NCBI GenBank assembly: GCA_025451775.1
Contig: JANWJU010000036.1
Span: forward strand, 1-44,935
DNA length: 44,935 bases
Direction: 5' to 3'
Origin: Terriglobales bacterium
GTDB taxonomy: Bacteria; Acidobacteriota; Terriglobia; Terriglobales; SCQP01
Shown here one piece after another: positions 7,535 to 15,414 of this stretch (positions are counted from its first letter, which is position 1; each line of letters begins with the position of its first letter). A program made the position numbers and the translations under genes. Under the pieces are notes generated by a model. That model was given only the letters and a program-made list of their open reading frames with translations, was not told where the DNA came from and did no database searches.

Positions 7535-8505
7535 TCCTCAATCTCCTGCAGGACCACCCCGGCGCGGCGCTGGCCCGCTTCCCCCTGGATGACGGAGCGC
7601 TGCTTTGCCTCTTCCACGGCGGCGCCTGCCCGCGCTGGATCGCCAAAACCGCTGCCGGAGAGGCCGGGATCCGCCGCTTGCGCGCCGAAGCCGCCGCTCT
7701 GGAACAGCTCGAGCCTTGGGTGGATATTCTCAATATTCCGCGGCGGCTCGGCTGGCATGATGCTGCCGGCGCTCCTGACGAGCTGGCCTGCCTGGTGCAA
7801 TCGGGAGTGGACGGCACGCCCGCCGCTGGCGTCTGTGATCTGCGCCGCCCTTGGGCGGCGCTTCCCGATGAAACGCGCCGTATCGCTGCCTGGCTGCGCC
7901 GGTTTCAGGTCACGGTTCCCCCACCCCGCGCCTGCACCCTCGCCGATTTGGAGCGGCAGGCGCGGCGCCAAGCTGAAGACGCCTGCTCCAGCCATTCCGA
8001 GTACGCACCCTTGCTCAGGTCCGCCCTGGCCGCACTCCCGCCTCTGCCGGAGCCGAGTCGGCCCGCCACCGCCATCCATGGCGACTTTTGGTCCGGCAAT
8101 GTTTTATGGGACTCCAAGCGCGACCCATCCAGGGCGGTTGGCGTGATCGACTGGAGCGGTTTCGGCGCGGGCACGGCACTCGAGGATCTGCTCACCTGGA
8201 CCGCGCACTTGGGCGCACGCGGCCGTTTGCGGTCGCGCTTGGAGCGCTGGCGCGTGCTGTTTTTTTCTCCGGGTACGACCCGCGATTTCCTCCGCGGCTG
8301 GAGTGCCGGCTGCGGCTTTGGCGACAGCCTCGCGCGCTGGGCCTTCTATCTATTCCTGCTCCGCCGCATGGGCTGGGAGCTGGGCCTCGGCCTCCAGGCC
8401 CGGGATGACACTGAGCGCGCCACCGCGCAACGCGACTGGACCGAGATCGCCGCCTGGTTGGCGCAGCATCGCCATCCCGATCCGTTCACCCCCATGCCCG
8501 TCTAA
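7522..8505 (+). CDS. APH/choline-kinase-family phosphotransferase
   Basis: Protein-kinase-fold small-molecule kinase, 327 aa. The catalytic loop HGDFWSGNVL (H186, D188, N193) and the metal-binding VIDW (D210) are intact; K42 in RWIAKTAAGE is a candidate ATP-binding lysine. ATG 7522 has AGGAGG 10 nt upstream and overlaps the preceding gene by 13 nt. As the last gene of the cluster it may phosphorylate the cluster product, an intermediate or a sugar/amino-alcohol carrier, or act as self-resistance; the sequence does not decide. A family A repeat begins 11 nt after its stop. Confidence 0.85.
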   Translation: MHELILNLLQDHPGAALARFPLDDGALLCLFHGGACPRWIAKTAAGEAGIRRLRAEAAALEQLEPWVDILNIPRRLGWHDAAGAPDELACLVQSGVDGTPAAGVCDLRRPWAALPDETRRIAAWLRRFQVTVPPPRACTLADLERQARRQAEDACSSHSEYAPLLRSALAALPPLPEPSRPATAIHGDFWSGNVLWDSKRDPSRAVGVIDWSGFGAGTALEDLLTWTAHLGARGRLRSRLERWRVLFFSPGTTRDFLRGWSAGCGFGDSLARWAFYLFLLRRMGWELGLGLQARDDTERATAQRDWTEIAAWLAQHRHPDPFTPMPV

Positions 8506-8516
8506 ATCCCTCCGGT

Positions 8517-8624
8517 CGAGGCAACTTGGAAGCGCCACGAGCAGAGCGGGCGCCCGCTGCCGCCTCTCGAAGCCCGCCCACGAGCGACCAGCGGGAGCGA
8601 CCCAGCGAAAAGTGGCGAGCCACA
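8517..8624 (+). repeat. Family A 108-bp repeat, copy A3 (intergenic)
   Basis: Near-identical to A1 and the only full copy wholly between two same-strand genes. It starts 11 nt after the kinase stop. The remaining 8625-8753 carries a promoter-like sequence and nothing else recognisable. Confidence 0.88.
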
Positions 8625-8686
8625 CCAAGGGAGCCGCGGAGCGAAGCCCCAAGTTGCCTGCCGCGCGGGCCGGAAGTGCACAGCGG

Positions 8687-8715
8687 TTGACACTCCACGC
8701 TCGTCATGCCATGTT
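8687..8715 (+). promoter_or_regulatory. Sigma-70-like promoter before the anti-sigma gene
   Basis: A perfect TTGACA (8687-8692), 17-nt spacer, then CATGTT (8710-8715), a poor -10. It would start transcription near 8722, about 30 nt before the rsbW-like gene. Confidence 0.4.
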
Positions 8716-8753
8716 GAGACGGTTGTGGCGGATGGGTGTGGGACGTGGTGAGG

Positions 8754-9209
8754 ATGGATCAGAACCAGGCGATTCATCGCGCAATCGTACTCGATAGCCG
8801 TATCGAAAGCGTCGACCAAGCCGAGGCGACCGCCGACCGGGTGGCCGCGCGCGCGGGGTTCGACGAGGGCGAGCGCCATCGTATTACCATGGCGGTGCGC
8901 GAGATCACCGTCAACGCGGTCATGCACGGCAACGCCTACGACACCGGCAAAAAAGTCACCATCGAATTCAGCCTCTCCCCCTCCGACCTGGTGGTCAACA
9001 TCCGCGATCAGGGCAGCGGCTTTGACGCCGCCGGCCTCGCCGACCCGCTGGCGCCGGAGAATCTGCTGCGCCAATCCGGCCGTGGCATCTTTCTAGCGCG
9101 CGCTTTCATGGACAGGGTCGAGGTCCGCCCCAGCAGTTCCGGCACCTCGGTGCTGCTGATCAAGCACCGCCAAGCGCGCCGTCCCCTGGACGCTCCAACT
9201 CGTTCATAA
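8754..9209 (+). CDS. RsbW-like anti-sigma factor / serine kinase
   Basis: GHKL-type ATPase of the RsbW/SpoIIAB family, 151 aa. It shows the N box (VREITVNAVMHGN), the G1 box (IRDQGSGFD) and the G2 region (SGRGIFLARAFMD). Such proteins bind a sigma factor or partner regulator and phosphorylate an anti-anti-sigma protein, here probably the STAS protein encoded 10 nt downstream. ATG 8754 is chosen; a GTG at 8736 in the same frame is also possible, and neither has a clear Shine-Dalgarno. No PP2C phosphatase or SigB-type sigma gene lies in the window, so the rest of the partner switch is elsewhere. Confidence 0.88.
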   Translation: MDQNQAIHRAIVLDSRIESVDQAEATADRVAARAGFDEGERHRITMAVREITVNAVMHGNAYDTGKKVTIEFSLSPSDLVVNIRDQGSGFDAAGLADPLAPENLLRQSGRGIFLARAFMDRVEVRPSSSGTSVLLIKHRQARRPLDAPTRS

Positions 9210-9219
9210 CCGGCGCGGA

Positions 9220-9600
9220 ATGATTCAAGTCAACTACCGTCAAATCGATTCCGTCACCGTGGTGGACGTGGCCGGGCGCATCACGCTGGGCGACGGCAGC
9301 ACGCTGCTGCGGGATACGATTCGGGAGCTGTTGGATAAGGGCGAGAAACGCATCCTGCTCAATCTGGGCGAGGTCAACTACATTGATAGCTCCGGGTTGG
9401 GCGAGTTGGTCAGCGCCTTCACCCAAGTGCGCAAGCAGGGCGGCGATCTCAAGCTGTTGAACTTGACCCGCAAGGTGCGCGACCTGTTGCAGATCACCAA
9501 GCTTTATACCGTCTTCGATGTCCGCGACAGCGAGGTCGCGGCCATCGCGGCCTTCGATCCTGAAATCGATTCCGATGCCGCGCCGAGTCCAGGAATGTAA
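9220..9600 (+). CDS. STAS-domain anti-anti-sigma factor (RsbV-like)
   Basis: A single STAS domain of 126 aa. YIDSSGLGELV holds the expected phosphorylation site, S57 just after D56. In this family the unphosphorylated form sequesters the anti-sigma kinase. It follows the rsbW-like gene after 10 nt, the reverse of the Bacillus rsbV-rsbW order. The C-terminal ~20 residues are acidic and look disordered. Target sigma unknown. Confidence 0.92.
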   Translation: MIQVNYRQIDSVTVVDVAGRITLGDGSTLLRDTIRELLDKGEKRILLNLGEVNYIDSSGLGELVSAFTQVRKQGGDLKLLNLTRKVRDLLQITKLYTVFDVRDSEVAAIAAFDPEIDSDAAPSPGM

Positions 9601-9680
9601 CCGTTCAATCCCCGCCCGCCGCGCCACCGGATCGATCTGCTGGTGGTGATGCGCGCCGAATGAGACGTTCAAAAGCGAGT

Positions 9681-9686
9681 TAAAAT
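9681..9686 (+). promoter_or_regulatory. -10-like hexamer of msrA (leaderless type)
   Basis: TAAAAT ends 6 nt before the msrA ATG. The intervening CGGGGC is not a usable Shine-Dalgarno at that distance. Confidence 0.45.
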
Positions 9687-9692
9687 CGGGGC

Positions 9693-10166
9693 ATGGAAAA
9701 AGCGGTCTTTGCCGCCGGATGTTTTTGGGGTGTCGAAGCCGCATTCCGCGAAGTTCCCGGCGTCATCGAGGTGATTTCGGGCTACTCCGGCGGCACGGTG
9801 CCGCATCCCGGCTACCGCGAGGTGTGCACGGGGCGTACCGGCCACGCCGAGTCGGTCGAGGTCCAGTTCGATCCGGCGCGGGTGAGCTACGCCGATCTCC
9901 TACGGAAGTTCTGGGAGATCCACGATCCCACCACCATGAACCGGCAAGGTCCGGATGTTGGCACCCAGTACCGCTCGGCGATCTTTTACACCAGCCCCGA
10001 ACAGGAAGCCGCCGCGCGTGCTTCCAAGCAGGAGCAGCAGGCGGGCTCGGCCCGTCCCATCGTCACCGAGATCGCCGCCGCCGGTCCGTTTTACGCGGCT
10101 GAGGAGTACCACCAGAAGTATTTGGAAAAGCACGGCATGGTGAACTGCCACCTGCCGGCGCGGTGA
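9693..10166 (+). CDS. msrA: Peptide methionine-(S)-S-oxide reductase
   Basis: Repairs methionine sulfoxide in proteins. The catalytic GCFWG has C10 as nucleophile; [14 protein letters not shown] and the [18 protein letters not shown] stretch are diagnostic. C153 near the end (NCHLPAR) is a candidate resolving cysteine. At 157 aa without a signal peptide it is the short cytoplasmic form. It is followed with a 4-nt overlap by an SDR gene. The start lies 6 nt after a TAAAAT hexamer. Confidence 0.97.
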   Translation: MEKAVFAAGCFWGVEAAFREVPGVIEVISGYSGGTVPHPGYREVCTGRTGHAESVEVQFDPARVSYADLLRKFWEIHDPTTMNRQGPDVGTQYRSAIFYTSPEQEAAARASKQEQQAGSARPIVTEIAAAGPFYAAEEYHQKYLEKHGMVNCHLPAR

Positions 10167-10954
10167 GCGCCGCTTCCGGCTATGCGCTCGTCACCGGCGC
10201 CAGCCGGGGCATCGGTGCCGCCTTCGCCCAGGCGCTGGCCGCCGAAGGTCAAAATTTGATCCTGACGGCGCGCGGCGCCGCCGATCTGGAGCGCGTCCGC
10301 GCGCGCATCGTACGCCCCGGTATGGAAGTGCAGTGCCTTATTGCTGACCTCGATCGCGGCGATGGTGCGGCCGGGTTGCTGGCCGCCATCGCCGCCCGTG
10401 GCTGGACCGTGGAGCTGTTGGTCAATAACGCTGGCTTGGGCAGCGGCGGACGCTTCGACACGCTCCCTCTTGCCCGGGAATTGGAAGAGGTCCGGGTCAA
10501 TATCGCGGCCCTGGTCGAACTCACCCACGGCTGCCTCGCCGGAATGCGCGAGCGTGGAAGCGGCGCCGTCATTCAGGTCGCGTCGGTGGCTGGCTTCCAA
10601 GCCTTACCCTTTATGGCGACCTATTCGGCCACCAAGGCGTTTGTTCTGCACTTTAGTCTGGCGCTGTACGCCGAGATGCGGCCGTTAGGCATCCATGTGA
10701 TGGCGCTATGCCCAGGAACGACGGAAACGGGTTTTTTCGACGTTGCTGGTATCCGGCCCGCCCCCGGCGTCGGCAACGCGATGGCCTCGCCCGAAGCGGT
10801 CGTACAGGCGGCGCTGCGGGGGCTGCGGCGGCGGCGCGCGGTGGTCGTCTGCGGCGGCGCCAACCGGGCCATGGTGGCCGCCGAACGCCTGCTGCCGCGG
10901 CCGGCGCTGGCCCGTATCGTGGCCGGCGTCATGAAAAGCTGGCGGTCAACCTAG
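10163..10954 (+). CDS. Short-chain dehydrogenase/reductase
   Basis: Classical Rossmann SDR, 263 aa: [10 protein letters not shown] nucleotide-binding motif near residue 10, NNAGLG, and catalytic YSATK (Y154, K158) preceded by the VASVAG serine segment. Starts with GTG overlapping the msrA stop (GTGA), so it is translationally coupled. It resembles the DltE-like group of uncharacterised SDRs; cofactor and substrate cannot be read from sequence. The arginine-rich region near residue 220 ([12 protein letters not shown]) and C-terminal helix suggest a peripheral membrane contact, a guess. Confidence 0.9.
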   Translation: MSAASGYALVTGASRGIGAAFAQALAAEGQNLILTARGAADLERVRARIVRPGMEVQCLIADLDRGDGAAGLLAAIAARGWTVELLVNNAGLGSGGRFDTLPLARELEEVRVNIAALVELTHGCLAGMRERGSGAVIQVASVAGFQALPFMATYSATKAFVLHFSLALYAEMRPLGIHVMALCPGTTETGFFDVAGIRPAPGVGNAMASPEAVVQAALRGLRRRRAVVVCGGANRAMVAAERLLPRPALARIVAGVMKSWRST

Positions 10955-10964
10955 CCGGCGGGTA

Positions 10965-10970
10965 TAGAAT
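10965..10970 (+). promoter_or_regulatory. -10-like hexamer before the secreted unknown protein
   Basis: TAGAAT ends 9 nt before the ATG at 10980, giving a predicted leader of only about 3 nt. Confidence 0.35.
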
Positions 10971-10979
10971 CGGGGCTTC

Positions 10980-11708
10980 ATGAAGACGCGCACATGTGCT
11001 CTCGCTGCCCTCGTCTGCCTGTTCTGCCTTGCGTCCGGCGCCCGCGCGCAAACGCCAGCCGCGCCAGCTGTACGGACCGCCCCGGCTACAGCCGCGCCGC
11101 CAACCGCGGCCAAGCAGGCTTCCCCCGGACACATCTTCCTCATCATTCCGGCCTTCAACGTCTCCTACCTGAAGAACGTCCCGCCGCTGACCTCCAAAGA
11201 AAAGCTGGACATGTTCCTTGACGACGCCTATGACCCCACCGGTTTGGCGGCGAGCGCGGTTGAGGCCGGTTGGCTGGAACACGACAAAACCGGTTTTTGC
11301 GGCTACGGCCACGGCTGGGGCGGATACGGCAAGTGTTATGGCGCAGCGCTGCTCGACGCCAACATCTCCGGCTTGGTGGGCGATTACATCATGCCGTCGC
11401 TATTGCATCAGGATCCGCGTTACTTCCGCCTCGGCACCGGATCCGTCCCCGCGCGCGTCTTTTATGCGGTGAGCCACGTTTTCATCATGCGCAAGGACGA
11501 CGGCACCGGCTGGACCTTCGCCAGCGGCGCCATGACCGGCACCGTGGTCACGGGCGCGCTCTCCAACCTTTACTATCCCAAAGCCGACCGGGGCTGGAAC
11601 CTGAGCTTGACCCGCATGGGCATCGATATCATGGGCGCCATGATTTTCAACACCGAAGCCGAGTTCTGGCCCGATATCGAGCGCATCGTGTTACACCGCA
11701 AGCAGTGA
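10980..11708 (+). CDS. Secreted protein of unknown function
   Basis: I do not recognise a named family. The 242-aa product starts with a signal peptide (MKTRTC, hydrophobic core, cleavage probably after GARA) and an Ala/Pro-rich linker to about residue 48. The mature part has a Gly/Tyr/Cys stretch (FCGYGHGWGGYGKCYGAA), LHQDPRYFRLG and SNLYYPKADRGW, with hydrophobic segments that could be membrane-facing, so a periplasmic or outer-membrane-associated protein is likely. The two cysteines of the Gly-rich stretch could form a disulfide. Its 3' end overlaps the convergent gluconokinase gene by 18 nt. Confidence 0.8.
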   Translation: MKTRTCALAALVCLFCLASGARAQTPAAPAVRTAPATAAPPTAAKQASPGHIFLIIPAFNVSYLKNVPPLTSKEKLDMFLDDAYDPTGLAASAVEAGWLEHDKTGFCGYGHGWGGYGKCYGAALLDANISGLVGDYIMPSLLHQDPRYFRLGTGSVPARVFYAVSHVFIMRKDDGTGWTFASGAMTGTVVTGALSNLYYPKADRGWNLSLTRMGIDIMGAMIFNTEAEFWPDIERIVLHRKQ

Positions 11709-12194
11709 GCCTGCCGGCGGCAGCGCCGCCAGAATCGCCGCCACGATCTTCTCCGGCGGCGGCGCCACATCCACGGTCACCGCGTCGGTGGGGGCCTCGA
11801 GCGCGGCAATCTGGCTGGCCAGCATGTCGGCTTTCATGTAATGCCCTTGCCGGTGCTCGATGCGGCTATAGAGCAGCGGCTCCGGCCCGGTGAGAAAAAC
11901 CCACTGCACCGGAACGGTCGCGTCCAGGAAATCCCGGTACGCCTGCTTGAGCGCCGAGCAGGCGGCGACCAATGTTCTGCCCTGCCGCCAATCCTGCTCC
12001 AGGCGCGCGCGGATGGCCTCCAGCCAAGGCTGGCGATCGGCATCGGTGAGAGGAATGCCGTGCGCCATCTTTTCGACGTTGGCGGCGGAGTGCAGGGAAT
12101 CACCCTCGAGGAACTCGCAGTGCAGCGCCGCCGCCAAGAGCTGACCCACCGTCGTCTTGCCCGTCCCCGACACGCCCATGAGCACGATAATCAT
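11691..12194 (-). CDS. gntK: Gluconokinase (GntK/IdnK type)
   Basis: Phosphorylates D-gluconate to 6-phosphogluconate. P-loop MGVSGTGKTT at the N-terminus, EGDSLHSAANVEKMAHGIPLTD region typical of the family, and the ACSALKQAYRD segment. 167 aa, normal length. No gluconate permease or Entner-Doudoroff gene is nearby. A TAAACT hexamer ends 9 nt before the ATG, and CAGGAA lies between. The 3' end overlaps the convergent upstream gene. Confidence 0.92.
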   Translation of the reverse strand: MIIVLMGVSGTGKTTVGQLLAAALHCEFLEGDSLHSAANVEKMAHGIPLTDADRQPWLEAIRARLEQDWRQGRTLVAACSALKQAYRDFLDATVPVQWVFLTGPEPLLYSRIEHRQGHYMKADMLASQIAALEAPTDAVTVDVAPPPEKIVAAILAALPPAGSLLAV

Positions 12195-12203
12195 CGTTCC
12201 TGC

Positions 12204-12209
12204 AGTTTA
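12204..12209 (-). promoter_or_regulatory. -10-like hexamer of gntK
   Basis: TAAACT on the minus strand, ending 9 nt before the gntK ATG. Confidence 0.35.
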
Positions 12210-12256
12210 CAATGGCGGCCCATAATGTGCGTACCTCGCGCCAGTGCGCAGCGATG

Positions 12257-12294
12257 CCATGGGGGATAATTGCGCATGCGTTCTTGCCCCATGG
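12257..12294. repeat. Inverted repeat CCATGGGG / CCCCATGG
   Basis: Eight-base arms at 12257-12264 and 12287-12294 around a loop holding the palindrome TGCGCATGCG, just before the acyl-CoA synthetase start. It could be an operator or an RNA hairpin over the start. Function unknown. Confidence 0.4.
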
Positions 12295-12301
12295 TCGCAT
12301 C

Positions 12302-13801
12302 ATGATGGCCTATCCATTGACTCTGGATCGGCTTCTGGAGCGGGCGCGGCGCTGGTTTCCCACCACCGGGATCGTCGCGCGCCAGCCGGATGGCAGCGTG
12401 CGCCGCTCCGATTACGCCGCGTGGCACCAGCGCGCAACCGCGCTGGCCGGTGGGCTGCTGCAAGCCGGACTGCGGCCCGGGGATCGCGTCGCCACGCTGC
12501 TTTGGAACCAGAGCGAGCATGTGGATGCGTACTTCGGTGTGCCGCTGGCCGGTGGTGTGGTCCATCCGCTCAACGTGCGCCTGCATCCGGCGCAGCTCGC
12601 CGCCATCGTGCGCCATGCCGGCGACCGTTTTGCTCTTGTGGATGCCTCGCTGCTCGATCTTTGGCGCGAAATCGGCGTGCCCGTCGAGCGTGTGATCGTC
12701 TGCCCGGACGCCTACGAGGCACTGTTGGCGACCAGTTCACCAACGCCGCTGCCAACACTTGAGGAAAACGCCGCCGCCGCCATGGCCTACACCTCCGGCA
12801 CCACGGGCGAGCCCAAAGGCGTGGTCTACACCCACCGCGCGCTGGTGCTGCACGCCTTGGCGACGGCGCTGCCCGATGCCATGAACTTGCGCGCCGCCGA
12901 CTGCGTCCTCCCGCTCGTCCCCATGTTCCATGCCAACGCCTGGGGCATTCCCTACACGGCGGCGATGATCGGATGCAAGCTGGTGCTGCCCGGCGCCGCC
13001 TTCGATGCCGAGAGCGCGCTCCAGTTGCTGGCGCAGGAGCAGGTGACGTTCAGTGCTGGCGTCCCCGTCATCTGGGACCGCATTCTCGACGCGCTGGAGC
13101 AGCATCCCGGCCGTTGGCGCCTGCATCCCGAGCTGCGCGTGAACCTGGGCGGTGCGCCCGCGCCCGAGGCGCTGTTTCACCGCTTCGACCGGCAGGGCAT
13201 CCGCGTGCACATGGGCTGGGGCATGACCGAGATGTCGCCGGTAGGCGCCATCAACCCCAATTTCGGCCCCGGCGCCCAGGGCGGTCACGGCGCCCGCCTC
13301 CGGCAAGGCCGGCTGCTGCCCTTGATCGAAGGGCGAGCGGGAGACAGTGGCGAGCTCGAAGTGCGCGGCCCCTGGGTCGCGGACCAGTACTGGGGCGGCG
13401 CCGCTCCTGAGGCCTGGACCGCCGATGGCTGGCTGCGCACTGGCGACATTGTCGCCTTCGATGCACAGGGCTTGATGACCATCGTCGACCGCGCCCACGA
13501 CCTCATCCGCTCCGGCGGCGAGTGGATCAGCTCGGTGGCGCTGGAGAACGCCCTGCTGGGCTTGCCTGAAATCCAGGAAGCTGCTGTAATCGCCGTGCCC
13601 GATCCGAAGTGGCAGGAGCGCCCGCTGGCCTTGATTGTCCTGCGTCCCGGCGCGGCTGCCGACCCAGCCGCCTGGCGCCGGTCCCTGGAGCAATCTTTTG
13701 CCCCATGGCAGTGTCCGGATCGCTTCTTGCCGGTTGCCGTTCTGCCGCGCACCCCCACCGGCAAAATCGACAAACGTGCCCTGCGCGCCCAATTCGCTTG
13801 A
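12302..13801 (+). CDS. Fatty-acyl-CoA synthetase (AMP-forming)
   Basis: ANL-superfamily acyl-CoA ligase, 499 aa. P-loop AYTSGTTGEPKGVVYTH, GWGMTEMSP, LRTGD, the RSGGEWISSVALEN hinge region typical of medium/long-chain acyl-CoA synthetases, and PTGKIDK with the adenylation lysine near residue 488. It activates free fatty acids for beta-oxidation or lipid synthesis; chain length cannot be read. The start is set at the ATG pair at 12302/12305, because in-frame residues upstream (from 12212) are not like the family. No clear Shine-Dalgarno. Different from the amino-acid-type adenylation protein at 3834. Confidence 0.92.
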   Translation: MMAYPLTLDRLLERARRWFPTTGIVARQPDGSVRRSDYAAWHQRATALAGGLLQAGLRPGDRVATLLWNQSEHVDAYFGVPLAGGVVHPLNVRLHPAQLAAIVRHAGDRFALVDASLLDLWREIGVPVERVIVCPDAYEALLATSSPTPLPTLEENAAAAMAYTSGTTGEPKGVVYTHRALVLHALATALPDAMNLRAADCVLPLVPMFHANAWGIPYTAAMIGCKLVLPGAAFDAESALQLLAQEQVTFSAGVPVIWDRILDALEQHPGRWRLHPELRVNLGGAPAPEALFHRFDRQGIRVHMGWGMTEMSPVGAINPNFGPGAQGGHGARLRQGRLLPLIEGRAGDSGELEVRGPWVADQYWGGAAPEAWTADGWLRTGDIVAFDAQGLMTIVDRAHDLIRSGGEWISSVALENALLGLPEIQEAAVIAVPDPKWQERPLALIVLRPGAAADPAAWRRSLEQSFAPWQCPDRFLPVAVLPRTPTGKIDKRALRAQFA

Positions 13802-13845
13802 CGGGCCTCGGACCACTGTGTCATAACCGCGTCTTAGGGGGCAAT

Positions 13846-15414
13846 ATGGCGAACAAACCCAGTGATTGGAACATCTCGCGGCGGCACTTCTTTTTCGGCG
13901 CTCTGGCGGCAGGGGCGATGCCGCTGGGTGGCTGGGGCAGCGTGCCCTCATTGCGCCGGCTGGGCTTCAAGTCGCCCAATGAAAAGCTCAACATCGCCTG
14001 CATCGGCGCTGGCGGCCGCGCCTCTTCCGATATTGCCGGTGTCTCAGGCGAGAACCTTGTTGCCTTCGCCGATCCCGACAGCAAACGCGCGGCGCGCACC
14101 TTCGCCAAATACCCCGCCCAGCCCAAGTACAAAGACTTCCGCCGCATGCTCGATAAGGAAGGCAAGAACATCGATGCGGTCACCATCGCCATCCCCGATT
14201 TCATGCACGCCACCGCGGCCATGACGGCCATGGAGATGGGCAAATCCGTCTACTGCGAAAAACCGCTGACGCACACGCCCTGGGAGGCGCGCATGATCAC
14301 CCAAGCGGCGGCGCGTTACGGCGTGGCCACGCAAATGGGCAACCAGGGCTACTCCGAGGATGGCACCCGCATCGCGAGCGAGATCATCTGGTCGGGCGCC
14401 ATCGGCAACGTCACCGAGGTCCACGCCTGGACCGATCGGTCGCGGGGCTGGTGGCCACAGGGTTTCGATCTGAACCCGGCGCCGGACCCCGTGCCCCCAA
14501 CCCTTGATTGGGATGTCTGGCAGGGGGTATCGGCGGTGCGCCCCTTTACTACGGGCGGTGCCGCCTATGCCGCCCTGCTGCAAACCCAGCATCTCAAGCC
14601 GAGCTACGGTTTTTACCAGCCCTTCAACTGGCGCGGCTTCCTCGATTTCGGCTGCGGACCGGTGGGGGACATGGCTTGCCATATTCTGGGCGCGCCCAAC
14701 ATGGCGTTGATGCTCGGCAGTCCGTTGAGCGTGGAGACGATCCAAAATTCCGGCCGGAATGCGCTGACCTATCCCTCCCACACCGTCACCCGCTTCGAGT
14801 TCGGCCCGCGCGGCGATATGCCGCCGGTGACCGTCTACTGGTACGACGCGGCGGACGGGCCGGCGTACCGTCCGCCCGGCATCGCGGAAGATGAATGGTT
14901 GGTGGGCGGCCCGGGATCGTTTGGCAAAGGTGGTGTCCGTGTGCCCGAGCCGCCGCCGGCGCCGGCGATGGCTAGCGACACCACCCAAGCGTCCGCCATT
15001 CCGCCCGCGGTGGCCCGCGCCCGCGCCCAATCCAACGGCGCCATCTTTGTCGGCGACAAGGGCTTCCTCGGCACCGACACTTATGCTGAACATGTGCGCC
15101 TGCTGCCCGAGGCCCGCAACGCCGAGTACAAGCTGCCGCCGGAGGTACTGACCCGTTCGCCCGGTCATTACCAGGATTGGATTCGGGCTGCCAAAGGCGG
15201 TGAGCCATCCTGCTCGAACTTCAGCGTGGCGGGTCCGTTCAGCGAATGGGTGCTGCTCGCCACCATTGCCATGCGGGTCGAGGGTAAACTGCTGTGGGAT
15301 AGCGCCAACCTGCGTTTCACCAACAACGACGAGGCTAACCGCCTCGTACGTCCCGAGTTCCGTAAGACCTGGAGCCAAGTCTGGCACGGCAAAAAGCTCG
15401 AGAGCCAGGCATGA
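13846..15414 (+). CDS. Tat-exported Gfo/Idh/MocA-family oxidoreductase
   Basis: NAD(P)-dependent sugar-type oxidoreductase, 522 aa. An N-terminal twin-arginine signal (ISRRHFFFGAL) is followed by a Rossmann domain (IACIGAGGRAS) and the EKPLTHT motif with the lysine typical of the family; the C-terminal domain carries DFGCGPVGDMACHILG. The start at 13846 has AGGGGG just upstream and puts the Tat motif near residue 12; longer in-frame starts run back into the previous gene. Periplasmic members usually carry tightly bound cofactor; the substrate is unknown. The stop overlaps the P460 gene by ATGA. Confidence 0.92.
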   Translation: MANKPSDWNISRRHFFFGALAAGAMPLGGWGSVPSLRRLGFKSPNEKLNIACIGAGGRASSDIAGVSGENLVAFADPDSKRAARTFAKYPAQPKYKDFRRMLDKEGKNIDAVTIAIPDFMHATAAMTAMEMGKSVYCEKPLTHTPWEARMITQAAARYGVATQMGNQGYSEDGTRIASEIIWSGAIGNVTEVHAWTDRSRGWWPQGFDLNPAPDPVPPTLDWDVWQGVSAVRPFTTGGAAYAALLQTQHLKPSYGFYQPFNWRGFLDFGCGPVGDMACHILGAPNMALMLGSPLSVETIQNSGRNALTYPSHTVTRFEFGPRGDMPPVTVYWYDAADGPAYRPPGIAEDEWLVGGPGSFGKGGVRVPEPPPAPAMASDTTQASAIPPAVARARAQSNGAIFVGDKGFLGTDTYAEHVRLLPEARNAEYKLPPEVLTRSPGHYQDWIRAAKGGEPSCSNFSVAGPFSEWVLLATIAMRVEGKLLWDSANLRFTNNDEANRLVRPEFRKTWSQVWHGKKLESQA

